Below, piece after piece: positions 55,388 through 63,929 of a DNA stretch of 64,000 nt. This DNA comes from Alistipes sp. (GTDB lineage Bacteria > Bacteroidota > Bacteroidia > Bacteroidales > Rikenellaceae): the NCBI GenBank assembly GCA_017936685.1, contig JAGBFA010000007.1:1-64000 (forward strand), given 5' to 3'. The notes under the pieces are model-generated. The model did not search any database, was not told the DNA's origin, and was given only the letters and a program-made list of their open reading frames with translations. The translations under genes and the position numbers were made by a program. Position 1 is the first letter of the stretch, and each line of letters opens with the position of its first letter.

Positions 55388-56293
55388 CTACTCTTGCGAC
55401 TTTTTCAGCCAATATTCCGCCTGCGAATCATCTTTTTCAACACCCCAGCCGTTTTGATAGCAGAGTCCTAAATTATGTTGCGCATTACTGTATCCTTGTT
55501 CCGCTGCCTTGCGAAACCAATATACAGCCTGAGAGTCATTCTGCTCAACACCTTGACCTTGCGCATAACAAATTCCTAAATTACATTGTGCTATATCATA
55601 TCCTTGTTCAGCTGCCTTGTGAAACCAATATACTGCCTGCGAGTAATTCTGCTCAACACCTTGACCTTGCGCATAACAAGTTCCTAAATTACATTGTGCA
55701 TCACGTTGTCCTTGTTCCGCAGCCTTACGATACCAATATACAGCCTGAGAGTAATTCTGTTCGACACCTCGACCGTTTTTATAGCAGTAGCCTAAATTAT
55801 ATTGCGCATAACTGTCGCCTTGTTCCGCAGCCTTGCGATACCAATATACTGCCTGCGAGTAATTCTGCTCAACACCTCGACCGTTTTGATAGCAGAGTCC
55901 TAAATTATATTGAGCATAACTGTCGCCTTGTTCAGCGGCTTTACGGTACCAATATACTGCCTGAGAACAATCCTGTTCAACACCTCTGCCGCTCTCATAG
56001 TAGAATCCTAAATTAAATTGCGCAGCACTGTTGCCTTGTTCCGCTGCCTTGCGATACCAATATACCGCCTGCGGATAATCTTGTTGCCGATCATAACTTT
56101 GGCCAATATTGTATTGACATGCAGGGTTATTACCTCCTGCAAGGTCATTGGCTTTTTTGAAGCAAGCGATGGCATTGGTATACTCTTTCGACGAGAAATA
56201 ATTCATGCCCGTGTCAAAATACTCCTGTCCCGTTTGGGCTTGGGCAGAGAACAGGCACATGAGTGCGAATAACGAGAATAAAAGTTTTTTCAT
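55388..56293 (-). CDS. Secreted Sel1-repeat protein
   Basis: A 301-residue protein started at ATG 56293 (MKKLLFSLFALMCLFSAQAQ, a clean signal peptide); the longer frame upstream is not supported. A first TPR-like unit (about 22-75) precedes six near-identical 36-residue Sel1 repeats (76-291) with the consensus AVYWYRKAAEQG...AQ.NLG.CY..G.GVEQ..SQ, and a short cap AEYWLKKSQE. It should fold as an alpha-solenoid for protein binding in the periplasm or at the surface. The near-identity of repeats suggests recent expansion. It is lower in GC than neighbours and has no co-directional neighbour. Confidence 0.92.
   Translation of the reverse strand: MKKLLFSLFALMCLFSAQAQTGQEYFDTGMNYFSSKEYTNAIACFKKANDLAGGNNPACQYNIGQSYDRQQDYPQAVYWYRKAAEQGNSAAQFNLGFYYESGRGVEQDCSQAVYWYRKAAEQGDSYAQYNLGLCYQNGRGVEQNYSQAVYWYRKAAEQGDSYAQYNLGYCYKNGRGVEQNYSQAVYWYRKAAEQGQRDAQCNLGTCYAQGQGVEQNYSQAVYWFHKAAEQGYDIAQCNLGICYAQGQGVEQNDSQAVYWFRKAAEQGYSNAQHNLGLCYQNGWGVEKDDSQAEYWLKKSQE
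55421..56068 (-). repeat. 108-bp tandem repeat, six units, within the Sel1 gene
   Basis: Six in-frame 108-bp units encode residues 76-291. Nucleotide identity is high across most units, with differences clustered in the variable loop codons, so copy number could change by slippage or recombination without breaking the frame. Confidence 0.88.
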
Positions 56294-56699
56294 CGTACTG
56301 TATGTTAGTTGTTTATAAATAAGAAGCACGGACAAATCCGATATCCGTCTCTGTGGCCTTGGACTGCCATACAATAAGATATAGATAAATGCCCGTGCCG
56401 GAAACAGCACGAGCATCAACTTTAATTCCTTATTGCATGCCGAAATTGTCCAAGTTTCAGAGACAAGAAGAAAAGCCGATGCGCTTTGATATGTTTGTGC
56501 CGTCGCTTTCATTGCGTCGCGGCGAGGCGATCCTCACAAGGATCGTGCATGTTTCATATTATATATTCTCCATAGGCATGTCGATTTTTCTATTTGCAAA
56601 TATACGTCAAATATACGAGAAATCCTACTTGAAACCTTACGCCGATAACAAAAGATATGTAACCGTGTCACCACTGCCGGAATAATCGTGCAAGTAGAT
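56294..56699. other. Upstream region of the Sel1 gene, no gene seen
   Basis: AT-rich parts alternate with short GC-rich stretches. Minus-strand TATATTTG boxes occur twice near 56594-56615, but they are about 300 bp from the Sel1 start, so a long leader or another promoter is implied. A 98-codon plus-strand frame (56389-56685) has no family likeness. Confidence 0.45.
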
Positions 56700-57051
56700 G
56701 CGGTGCTATCACAGGCGAGATTCTCACGTCGCGCGCCGCACTCCTCAGAATGACAGGGTGGATCTGTCGTCCTCGCACATAGTCCACAACCAGATTCTTC
56801 GCTATCGCTCAGAATGACAGGACGCATATTGCTGTCACTCCGAGGGAGGGCATATGCCCGACCGTGGGAGTCTCGCCGTCGGGAGTGCGGCTGTCTTTTC
56901 AGAAATGTCCTTGTCGGCCATAAAATGAGATTCTCACGTCGCGGTCTATGACCGCTCCTCAGAATGACAGAGTGGGCTTGTCTCGCACAGATTCTTCGCT
57001 TACGCTCAGAATGACAGGGTGGAAATAGCCTCCCAAGCACCACTACCACAT
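56700..57051. repeat. Interspersed repeat block R7
   Basis: A facing arm fragment (56719-56757), an AGATTCTTCGC...CAGAATGACAGG module, a full CACTCCGAGGGAGGGCATATGCCCGACCGTGGGAGTCTC arm (about 56833-56873), its facing arm (about 56927-56971), another CAGAATGACA module and the linker GGAAATAGCCTCCCAAGCACC. No gene. Confidence 0.8.
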
Positions 57052-57174
57052 TTTTTCGTCAAAAGGCGTTAGTAGCGGTGCCGACATGAAATTGGCGCGG
57101 ATAGGCTGTACTAAGCGTACTGCCTATTCGCGCCAATGATTGAGGTGACGCTAATGATGCCTTTTCACGGAAAA
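57052..57174. repeat. Palindromic element copy H
   Basis: Nearly identical to copy A although 56 kb away: the same inner stem ATTGGCGCGGATAGGC / GCCTATTCGCGCCAAT, and a loop with one base changed (TAAGC for TAAAC). The right tail CTTTTCACGGAAAA is separated from the galactokinase TAG stop (57178-57180) by only GAG. Confidence 0.82.
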
Positions 57175-57177
57175 GAG

Positions 57178-58329
57178 CTATAATTTTCGCGCACCGTCTG
57201 ATATCACTACATCGTAAACCTTGGGCTGATGTCCCCATCGGCTGGCGAAGCGGTCCTTGGCTGTGGAGATGAAGTTGTCGTACAGATCGGCCTTGACAAG
57301 ATTGATCGTGCAGCCGCCGAAGCCGCCGCCCATGATGCGCGAACCGGTCACGCCGCACTCGCGCGCAATCTCGTTGAGATGATCCAGCTCCTCGCAGCTC
57401 ACCTCGTAGTCCTTCGACAGCCCCTCGTGGGTCTGATACATGCGCTCGCCCACGGTCTGGTAATCGTCTCGTTCAAGCGCGTCGCACACGTCCAAAACAC
57501 GCTGCGTCTCGCCGATGACGAAACGGGCACGCCGACGGTCCTCCTCGCTGATCTCGCCGCTCACCTCGTCGAGCATCTCCATCGTGGCATCGCGCAGGAA
57601 CTCCACCTCGGGGTGACGCTTGGCAATGGCAGCCACCACGCGCTCGCACGACTCGCGACGCTTGTTGTAGGGCGAGTCCACAAGTTCGTGCTTGACCACC
57701 GAATCGAGCAGCACCAGACGATAACCGTGCGACTCGGGATCGAAGGGGAAGTAGCGGAACTCCATCGAACGGCAGTCGAGACGCATCAGGTGTCCGGCCT
57801 TGCCGAATACCGATGCGAACTGATCCATGATGCCGCAGTTAACGCCGCAGTAGTTGTGCTCGGTCGACTGACCTATGCGCGCCAGCTCGAAGCGGTCGAT
57901 ACCCAGCGAGAATATCTCGTTCAGCGCATTGGCGAATGTCGACTCCAAGGCTGCCGACGACGACATGCCGGCACCCAGAGGCACGTCGCCCGAGAATGCA
58001 GTGTCGAAACCGGCGATCCGGCCGCCGCGCTTCTCTATCTCGCGGCACACGCCGAAGATGTAGCGCGCCCAGCCCTGCGAGGGTGCGTCCTGCTCACGCA
58101 GGCCGAACTCGGCATAGTCGTCGAGATCGACCGAATAGACGCGCACGCGGTCGGTGCCGTTGAGACGGATCTCGGCCACCATGCCCTTGTCTATCGCGCC
58201 GGGGAATACGAAGCCGCCGTTATAGTCGGTATGCTCGCCGATGAGGTTGATACGGCCGGGCGAGGCGTACAGCTCGCCCGACGAGCCGAAGTGCTCGGCG
58301 AACTTCTCGTTGATAAGTTTAGTGTTCAT
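57178..58329 (-). CDS. galK: Galactokinase
   Basis: A 383-residue GHMP kinase that phosphorylates galactose to galactose-1-phosphate in the cytoplasm. The galactokinase signature GRINLIGEHTDYNGG is at residues 25-39, the ATP-binding PLGAGMSSSAALE at about 116-128, and SRIMGGGFGGCTINLV near the C-terminus. It is the last gene of a galactoside operon (GH2, mutarotase, galK with 10-12 bp gaps). No galT or transporter is adjacent. Confidence 0.96.
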   Translation of the reverse strand: MNTKLINEKFAEHFGSSGELYASPGRINLIGEHTDYNGGFVFPGAIDKGMVAEIRLNGTDRVRVYSVDLDDYAEFGLREQDAPSQGWARYIFGVCREIEKRGGRIAGFDTAFSGDVPLGAGMSSSAALESTFANALNEIFSLGIDRFELARIGQSTEHNYCGVNCGIMDQFASVFGKAGHLMRLDCRSMEFRYFPFDPESHGYRLVLLDSVVKHELVDSPYNKRRESCERVVAAIAKRHPEVEFLRDATMEMLDEVSGEISEEDRRRARFVIGETQRVLDVCDALERDDYQTVGERMYQTHEGLSKDYEVSCEELDHLNEIARECGVTGSRIMGGGFGGCTINLVKADLYDNFISTAKDRFASRWGHQPKVYDVVISDGARKL

Positions 58330-58341
58330 CGTCTATCAGGT

Positions 58342-59487
58342 TTATTTGGTTGAAAACTTATATATACATGTCTGCCGGTAGCAATCCCCGGGCAGCAACT
58401 CTATCGACGGGAAATCGGCATGGTTGGGCGCATCGGGATAACGCTGCGTCTCCAACACCACCGACTCGCGCCAGGCCAACGCCCGCCCCGACTTGCCGCG
58501 TGTCGACGAGTCGAAGAAGTTGCCGCTGTAAAACTGCAATCCTATCTGGTCCGACAGCACCTCCATCACTCGCCCCGACTCGGGATCGTACAGCTCGGCC
58601 ACCTTCCGTACCTCGCCGTCATCGGCACGGTCTATACACCAGTTCATGTCGTAGCCGCCGCCTATGCGCAGCTGCTCGTTATCAGAGTCGATGCGTGCGC
58701 CTATGGCCGTGGGCGTGCGGAAGTCAAACGGCGTGCCCTCGACCGGCATCAGCTCACCCGTGGGTATGAGCCGCCCGTCGACAGGGGTTATATGCGAAGC
58801 CGGGATCGTCAGCAGATGGTCGCAGATCGAGCCGCCGCCCTCGCCCCGCAGATTGAAGAACGAGTGATGCGACAGATTTATTACGGTCTTGACATCTGTC
58901 CACGCCGAATAGTCTATGCGGAACTCGTTGTCGGGCGTGAGCGTGTATGTCATGCGTATTATGCGATTGCCGGGGAACCCGCCCTGCCCGTCGGCCGCGG
59001 CACAGGTCATTACGATATGGTCGTCGGCCGCCTCGTCGACGCGCCACGCCATCATATCCAAACCGCGGTAGCCGCCGTGCAGCGTCTGTCCGTTGTCGTT
59101 GGCCGTGAGCGTGTACTCCACACCGTCGAGGCTGAAACGCGCATCGGCTATGCGGTTGGCCACAGGTCCCACCACGGCCCCTAAGAAACGCTCGCCGGGG
59201 TTGTCTATATACTCGGCCAGATTGTCGTAGCCCAGCACCACATCGGCCATGCGGCCGTCGCGGTCGGGTGTCCACAGTGCCACCACACGCCCGCCGAAGT
59301 TGGTCACCTGCATAGTAAGATCGCCGCTCCGGAGCGTGTACAACGACACGGGCACCGAATCGACGACGGCTTCGAAGCGCGAAGCGGGGATCAGCTCCAC
59401 CCCGCCATCGGAGTTGTCGGCGCAGCCCGCCGCGAACATGGCACAGGCCGCTGCGGCCGCCATCTTGATATTGTGTTTCATGATCAT
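58342..59487 (-). CDS. galM: Aldose 1-epimerase (mutarotase), lipoprotein
   Basis: A 381-residue mutarotase (379 from the second ATG, MKHNIKM) that interconverts alpha and beta galactose or glucose. The signal peptide ends in a lipobox (MFAAGC, Cys about 22), so it is anchored in the envelope. Catalytic residues are in place: INLSHHSFFNL (histidine acid, near 205) and VVLETQRYPDAPNHADFP (glutamate base, near 347); NGQTLHGGYRGLD is also typical. It sits between an exported GH2 enzyme and galactokinase, fitting conversion of freshly released beta-galactose. Confidence 0.94.
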   Translation of the reverse strand: MIMKHNIKMAAAAACAMFAAGCADNSDGGVELIPASRFEAVVDSVPVSLYTLRSGDLTMQVTNFGGRVVALWTPDRDGRMADVVLGYDNLAEYIDNPGERFLGAVVGPVANRIADARFSLDGVEYTLTANDNGQTLHGGYRGLDMMAWRVDEAADDHIVMTCAAADGQGGFPGNRIIRMTYTLTPDNEFRIDYSAWTDVKTVINLSHHSFFNLRGEGGGSICDHLLTIPASHITPVDGRLIPTGELMPVEGTPFDFRTPTAIGARIDSDNEQLRIGGGYDMNWCIDRADDGEVRKVAELYDPESGRVMEVLSDQIGLQFYSGNFFDSSTRGKSGRALAWRESVVLETQRYPDAPNHADFPSIELLPGDCYRQTCIYKFSTK

Positions 59488-59497
59488 ATCGTTTCAG

Positions 59498-61366
59498 TCA
59501 TCGGTCGGCAGACGGGTTTTCGATCGGCATCGAGAATATCTCGCGGAGTCGGTCGGAGTCGTATTTCTCAGTGCGGTCGTAGTAATAGATGCCGTTCTGC
59601 TCCTGCTCGACATCGGTCAGCTGCGTATAGCAGAATCCCCATATATGATCCGACAGATCGAGCAGCGCGCGCACCTGCGAGCGCAGACGCTCGTAGAACT
59701 CCTCGCGCGTGCGGGCGGCATCGCCGTAGCCCCACGCATCGCCCTGCGGAGGATTGACCTCCAAGCAGCGTATGCCGCCGAACTCGTCGACGAAATAGGG
59801 AACAGAGCCGTCGTACTCGGGGAAGTCGTAGCGGTAACGCGAGGCGGTATTGTTGAAGCCCGTGCTGCCGCGGCTGTCGTCCTGCACGGTGCAGGGAGTC
59901 TTGAAGAAACGTCCCTCGTCGTAAAATATCTTCGCCAGCCGCTCGGCATTCTGCTCGTAGTTGTGCACCGTCCATATATCGCTGACGATATGCGTGCCGC
60001 CGCTGGCACCGTTCACCGGACGCGACGGATCGATGCGGCGGGTGAGATCGTAGATGTCACTCATCAGCCGCGGATAGTTGCGCGCATCGGGCCACCACTC
60101 CTCGTTGACCGGCGTCCACACCACGATCGAGGGGTGGTTGCGGTCGCGCTCCACGATGCCGCACCACTCCGCAATGAAGTTGCGCGCCGCAAGCTCGTCG
60201 CTGGTGTTCATGCCCCAGCTCGGATACTCGCCCCACGTCAGATAGCCCAAACGGTCGGCCCAATAGTGGAACCGCTCCTCGAAGACCTTTTGGTGCAGAC
60301 GCGCGCCGTTGAATCCGGCAGCCTTCGACAGCTCTATGTCGCGGCGCAGAGCCTCGTCGCTCGGTGCCGTCCACACGCCGTCGGGATAGAATCCCTGGTC
60401 GAGCACAAGACGCATGTAATAAGGCTCGTTGTTGAGATATATGCGATTGCCCTCGACATGTATCTTGCGCATGCCGAAGTATGATTTCACGCGGTCGATG
60501 CACACTCCGCCGGCATCGCGCACCTCGAACACGACATCGTAGAGGTGCGGATCCTCGGGCGACCACAGGCGGGCGTTCTTCAACGGCACCACAGCCACGA
60601 CACCCTGCGCCGCAGGTACGCTACGGCGCGCCACGCGGCGGCCGTCGTCCCATACAGATATGTCGACCGTACAGCCGCTCTTCACACGCCGCATCGACAG
60701 CGTGAAGGCCACCTGCGACTGGTCTATATCCGTCTGGGTGTGTACGCCCGCAAGTGCGCATTCGTCGGCCGCTTCCAGCCACACGGTCTGCCATATACCC
60801 GTGGTGCGCGTGTACATGCAGCCGTAGGAGTACTCTCTGAGCGACTGTTTGCCCGCGCCCTGCACTCCGCTGCGCACGTCGCTCGAAGCGCACACCACAA
60901 GCGAGTGGCGGCCTCCGGCCTCGACTAACGGCGTGATGTCTAACGAGAAAGAGCCGGAGCCGCCGAAGTGACGCCCCGCGAAACGGCCGTCGATGTAGAC
61001 CTCCGACTCATAGTAGACGGCACCGAAGTTGAGCAGCACGCGCTTGCCGCGCCACGCCTCGGGCACCTCTATCTCGCGCTGATACCAGATGCAGCGAATG
61101 AAATCCTTGTGTCCTACGCCCGACAGTTCGCTCTCGGGTGCGAAAGGCACCACGATACGGCCGTCGAAGCCGCCGCTCTCGAACAGCTTGCGGTCCCAGC
61201 CCGACATGGAGGGATCCAGTTCGAATGTCCATTCGCCGTTGAGATTCACCCACTCGTCGCGCTCGAACTGCGGACGCGGATACTCCGCACGCGGCGTGGC
61301 CGCCGAAGCGGCCGTCAATGCGCACACGACGCAAAGCAACGCCAGTATAGAAGCTCGTTTCATCAT
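59498..61366 (-). CDS. Exported glycoside hydrolase family 2 (beta-galactosidase/glucuronidase-like)
   Basis: A 622-residue secreted enzyme: signal peptide (MMKRASILALLCVVCALTAAS), jelly-roll domain (about 30-200; LNGEWTFELDPSMSGWDR), immunoglobulin-like domain (200-300) and TIM barrel (300-615). The acid/base is in VVWTPVNEEWW (Glu about 419-420) and the nucleophile in PYFVDEFGGIR (Glu about 527). It is short for a LacZ-type enzyme and lacks the large C-terminal domains. The operon with galM and galK argues for galactoside cleavage, although glucuronidase-like relatives share this architecture. A good promoter lies 34 bp upstream. Confidence 0.92.
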   Translation of the reverse strand: MMKRASILALLCVVCALTAASAATPRAEYPRPQFERDEWVNLNGEWTFELDPSMSGWDRKLFESGGFDGRIVVPFAPESELSGVGHKDFIRCIWYQREIEVPEAWRGKRVLLNFGAVYYESEVYIDGRFAGRHFGGSGSFSLDITPLVEAGGRHSLVVCASSDVRSGVQGAGKQSLREYSYGCMYTRTTGIWQTVWLEAADECALAGVHTQTDIDQSQVAFTLSMRRVKSGCTVDISVWDDGRRVARRSVPAAQGVVAVVPLKNARLWSPEDPHLYDVVFEVRDAGGVCIDRVKSYFGMRKIHVEGNRIYLNNEPYYMRLVLDQGFYPDGVWTAPSDEALRRDIELSKAAGFNGARLHQKVFEERFHYWADRLGYLTWGEYPSWGMNTSDELAARNFIAEWCGIVERDRNHPSIVVWTPVNEEWWPDARNYPRLMSDIYDLTRRIDPSRPVNGASGGTHIVSDIWTVHNYEQNAERLAKIFYDEGRFFKTPCTVQDDSRGSTGFNNTASRYRYDFPEYDGSVPYFVDEFGGIRCLEVNPPQGDAWGYGDAARTREEFYERLRSQVRALLDLSDHIWGFCYTQLTDVEQEQNGIYYYDRTEKYDSDRLREIFSMPIENPSADR

Positions 61367-61399
61367 ATATTCGTTTTAGGATTACGCATATTCATCTTT

Positions 61400-61430
61400 C
61401 AAAGTTAACGATTATTCTGAAAACATGCAA
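61400..61430 (-). promoter_or_regulatory. Promoter of the galactoside operon
   Basis: Minus strand TTG (61428-61430), 20 bp, TAACTTTG (61400-61407). The leader to the GH2 start would be under 30 nt. No operator is evident. Confidence 0.78.
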
Positions 61431-61509
61431 TATCCGTCCATATTAAATTTACCGCCGGTGCAGGCCGCACCCTACGCCACGATCATACTGCGCCGCAGCA
61501 CATAGCGCA

Positions 61510-61940
61510 GCTCTGTCATTCTGAACGCAAGCGAGAAGTCTGCGCGTGATTATTTCCGTTGTTATATCTTCCACAGATGTTTCGTTTCGCTCAACATGAC
61601 ATATTGCGTGCTGTCATTCTGAGGAGAACGGAACGTCCGACGTGAGAATCTCTCTTTTCGGTCGACATGTGTACCATTTGGCTGACAACCGCGCCCCAGC
61701 CCGCGAGACTCCCACGTCGCCTACGGCTCCTCGGAGTGACATAGTGGTTAAATCGTCCCCAACCAGATTCTTCACTACGTTTCCACTTCGTTCAGAATGA
61801 CATTCGTTGTGTTCTGTCATTCTGAGGAGCGATTGCAAATCGCGACGTGAGAATCTCTATTTATAATTTGGCTGACAACCGCGCTCCCGCCCGCGAGACT
61901 CCCACGGTCGGGCATACTCCCTCCCTCGGAGTGACATTAA
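61510..61940. repeat. Interspersed repeat block R8, opposite orientation
   Basis: The same arms as elsewhere, reversed in order: TGTCATTCTGAGGAG...CGACGTGAGAATCTC comes first (about 61613-61652 and again 61817-61858), and GCGAGACTCCCACG...CTCGGAGTGACA follows (about 61699-61741 and 61894-61936). It thus holds two complete units in tandem. The linker and palindromic element found at other blocks are absent. No gene. Confidence 0.8.
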
Positions 61941-61958
61941 TTCAACACGACACGACAA

Positions 61959-61988
61959 GCGGCCGCTCCACCTTGAAGGAGCGGCCGC
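61959..61988 (-). terminator. Strong GC hairpin downstream of cysQ
   Basis: GCGGCCGCTCC (61959-61969) pairs perfectly with GGAGCGGCCGC (61978-61988) around an 8-nt loop, 42 bp past the cysQ stop. No T-run follows on the minus strand, so it is a terminator-like stem of uncertain efficiency. Confidence 0.6.
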
Positions 61989-62030
61989 CGTCTATAATGT
62001 ATGCGTCGATTCGCGCAATCAGGCTGATCG

Positions 62031-62897
62031 TCATTCGGCAGCGCGGCAGCCGATGCACTCGAACCACGGATTGTGCAGATCGCGTTTGTTGTAGCTGAGT
62101 TTGGCCGAATCGGGATAGGCACGTGTCGAGCCGCCGGCCTCCGAGAGGATCAGTTCGCCGGCCGCCGTATCCCACTCGTAGGTATGCGTGGTGCGCACAT
62201 AGTAGTCCACCGCGCCCTCGGCCAGCAGACAGAACTTATATGAACTGCCCTGCTCGACCACCTCCAAATCGGCATGCGACAGACGCATATTGTCGATGCG
62301 CGCATGCGTCTCGGGAGTCTGGTGCGAGCGCGATACGGCCACACGGAAAACCGTGTGAACGGTCGACGGCAAAGGCAGCCGCGTCAGGGCATCGTGTATC
62401 TCTTCGTAACCGTAATCGGCATCGGCATCGGGTGTCACACCGGTCATCACGTATGATCCGGCACCGCGTTCGGCCACATACATCTTCTTATGATAGGGCA
62501 CATATATCACCGAGCTGATACACTCGTTATCCTCCATGAGAGCTATGTTGACCGTAAACTCGTTGTTGCCCTTGATGAACTCCACCGTGCCGTCCAGCGG
62601 ATCCACCAGCCAGAACAGCTCCCAGTTGCAACGCTCGTCGTATAGCATCTCGCGACCCTCCTCGCTGAGGATAGGTATGCGCGTCTGGCCGAGCGACTTC
62701 TTTATCGTGTCGTGCGCCAGCCTGTCGGCTACGGTTATGGGTGTCTTGTCGCTCTTTATGGCGATGTCGTAATCGTCGCGGTTCTTGTATATCTTCATTA
62801 TCGCGGCACCGGCCTTCACGGCGGCATTGAAGGCCTGCGGCAACAGATATTCTCGGATCTCCTTATTTATCATCAAACAAGTGGTTTTTAAATTCAT
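62031..62897 (-). CDS. cysQ: 3'(2'),5'-bisphosphate nucleotidase (CysQ-like)
   Basis: A 288-residue (281 if started at MINKEIRE) inositol-monophosphatase superfamily enzyme. By family it would hydrolyse 3'-phosphoadenosine-5'-phosphate from sulfate assimilation or cofactor turnover. Metal-binding motifs are complete: ILSEEGR, WLVDPLDGTVEF and YEWDTAAGELIL. The alternative, an inositol-phosphate phosphatase, is less likely given DKTPITVADRLAH and EFTVNIALM. Only a partial promoter-like TAACTTTA box is seen upstream. No sulfate genes are adjacent. Confidence 0.92.
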   Translation of the reverse strand: MNLKTTCLMINKEIREYLLPQAFNAAVKAGAAIMKIYKNRDDYDIAIKSDKTPITVADRLAHDTIKKSLGQTRIPILSEEGREMLYDERCNWELFWLVDPLDGTVEFIKGNNEFTVNIALMEDNECISSVIYVPYHKKMYVAERGAGSYVMTGVTPDADADYGYEEIHDALTRLPLPSTVHTVFRVAVSRSHQTPETHARIDNMRLSHADLEVVEQGSSYKFCLLAEGAVDYYVRTTHTYEWDTAAGELILSEAGGSTRAYPDSAKLSYNKRDLHNPWFECIGCRAAE

Positions 62898-63050
62898 CTG
62901 ATCTTTTCTATTGTAAAGTTAATAACTTATTTCGACTCTGTGAAATTTTTAACACTAAATTTATACCCCCACGGCAATATATTTCACAAAACCTCTCCGC
63001 AGGTGTGCCGGAGCCTATGTCGCGGCATCGGGCACATTGCCGTGCAACGC

Positions 63051-63929
63051 TCAATCGCGGCAGCGGCGGCAGCGTCCGGCATAGCTCCTGCTCGCCGCCA
63101 CCAGCACGACCGTCGCGGCCGAAGCTGCGCCCAGAGCCATGTCGCCGGCTACCACTCCCACTATGACAAACGCCGCGGCGACAGCCGTTATTATGGCCGC
63201 ATAGTGCACGATCGTGCTCCTTGTGCCCACGATTCGATATCTGTCGACCGCACACCCCCGCCTAAGAGCTATGCGCGAGAGCTTCATATAGCGCATGCCG
63301 GCATAGCCGCCGTGCTCGACGGCCATGTCGCGCGACACGACACGACCGCCCGCCCCTGGGCATTGCAGCATGTCGACCTCACCCGGCTCCCACTCGCCGA
63401 TCTGCATGGCGAGCATGTCGACGGCATCGGCATAGAGATACTCGTCGCGGCCGACCGAGGTCACATAGTCGAACGAGGCGATGTTGACACAGGCATCGAG
63501 AGCATCTTCGTGCGAGGTGAAGCGTTTGTCGATCAGCGTCACGCGCCGCATGGCACCGTGCGGCGTGCGATACATGGCTCTCACGCCCACCACAGGCAGA
63601 TCGTTATGCAGAGGCAGAGCCACCTTCAACAGCCGGTAACGCGATACGATATGGCGCATGCGGGCGGCCGAGCGCGCCGAGTCGAGGCACAGCACCACCT
63701 CGTAGTTGTCGTATTCGGGCGAGACGAGATTCTCGATCTGCGCCATGTTGTCGACATCGCTGCACACAACGCTTATGCCCACATGCCCCACGCCGCCGCA
63801 GCGCATCATCGACGAAGAGGAGATCAGACGCCGGCGGCCGGCATCGCGCCGGCTGCGCCACACTTCGCAAAGAGCCGCAGCAGCCACAGCCGCCAATATC
63901 AAGAGGATAGTTACATGTAAAACAGTCAT
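63051..63929 (-). CDS. Membrane protein with degenerate GT2-like domain
   Basis: A 292-residue protein. One N-terminal helix (about 4-22) and a C-terminal pair of helices (about 235-285) flank a domain of about 170 residues that resembles glycosyltransferase family 2 (GISVVCSDVDNMAQIENLVSPEY...YEVVLCLDSARSA; SFDYVTSVGRDEYLYADAVDM). A DxD motif and the usual catalytic aspartate are not obvious, so it may be inactive. The tail is Arg/Cys-rich (RSYAGRCRRCRD). Its start overlaps the stop of an upstream gene (ATGA), so it belongs to an operon that continues beyond the window. Function not assigned. Confidence 0.68.
   Translation of the reverse strand: MTVLHVTILLILAAVAAAALCEVWRSRRDAGRRRLISSSSMMRCGGVGHVGISVVCSDVDNMAQIENLVSPEYDNYEVVLCLDSARSAARMRHIVSRYRLLKVALPLHNDLPVVGVRAMYRTPHGAMRRVTLIDKRFTSHEDALDACVNIASFDYVTSVGRDEYLYADAVDMLAMQIGEWEPGEVDMLQCPGAGGRVVSRDMAVEHGGYAGMRYMKLSRIALRRGCAVDRYRIVGTRSTIVHYAAIITAVAAAFVIVGVVAGDMALGAASAATVVLVAASRSYAGRCRRCRD

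Noticed and set aside
56389-56685. 98-codon plus-strand frame upstream of the Sel1 gene
   Set aside because: No family likeness, atypical composition, and it overlaps the probable Sel1 upstream region.
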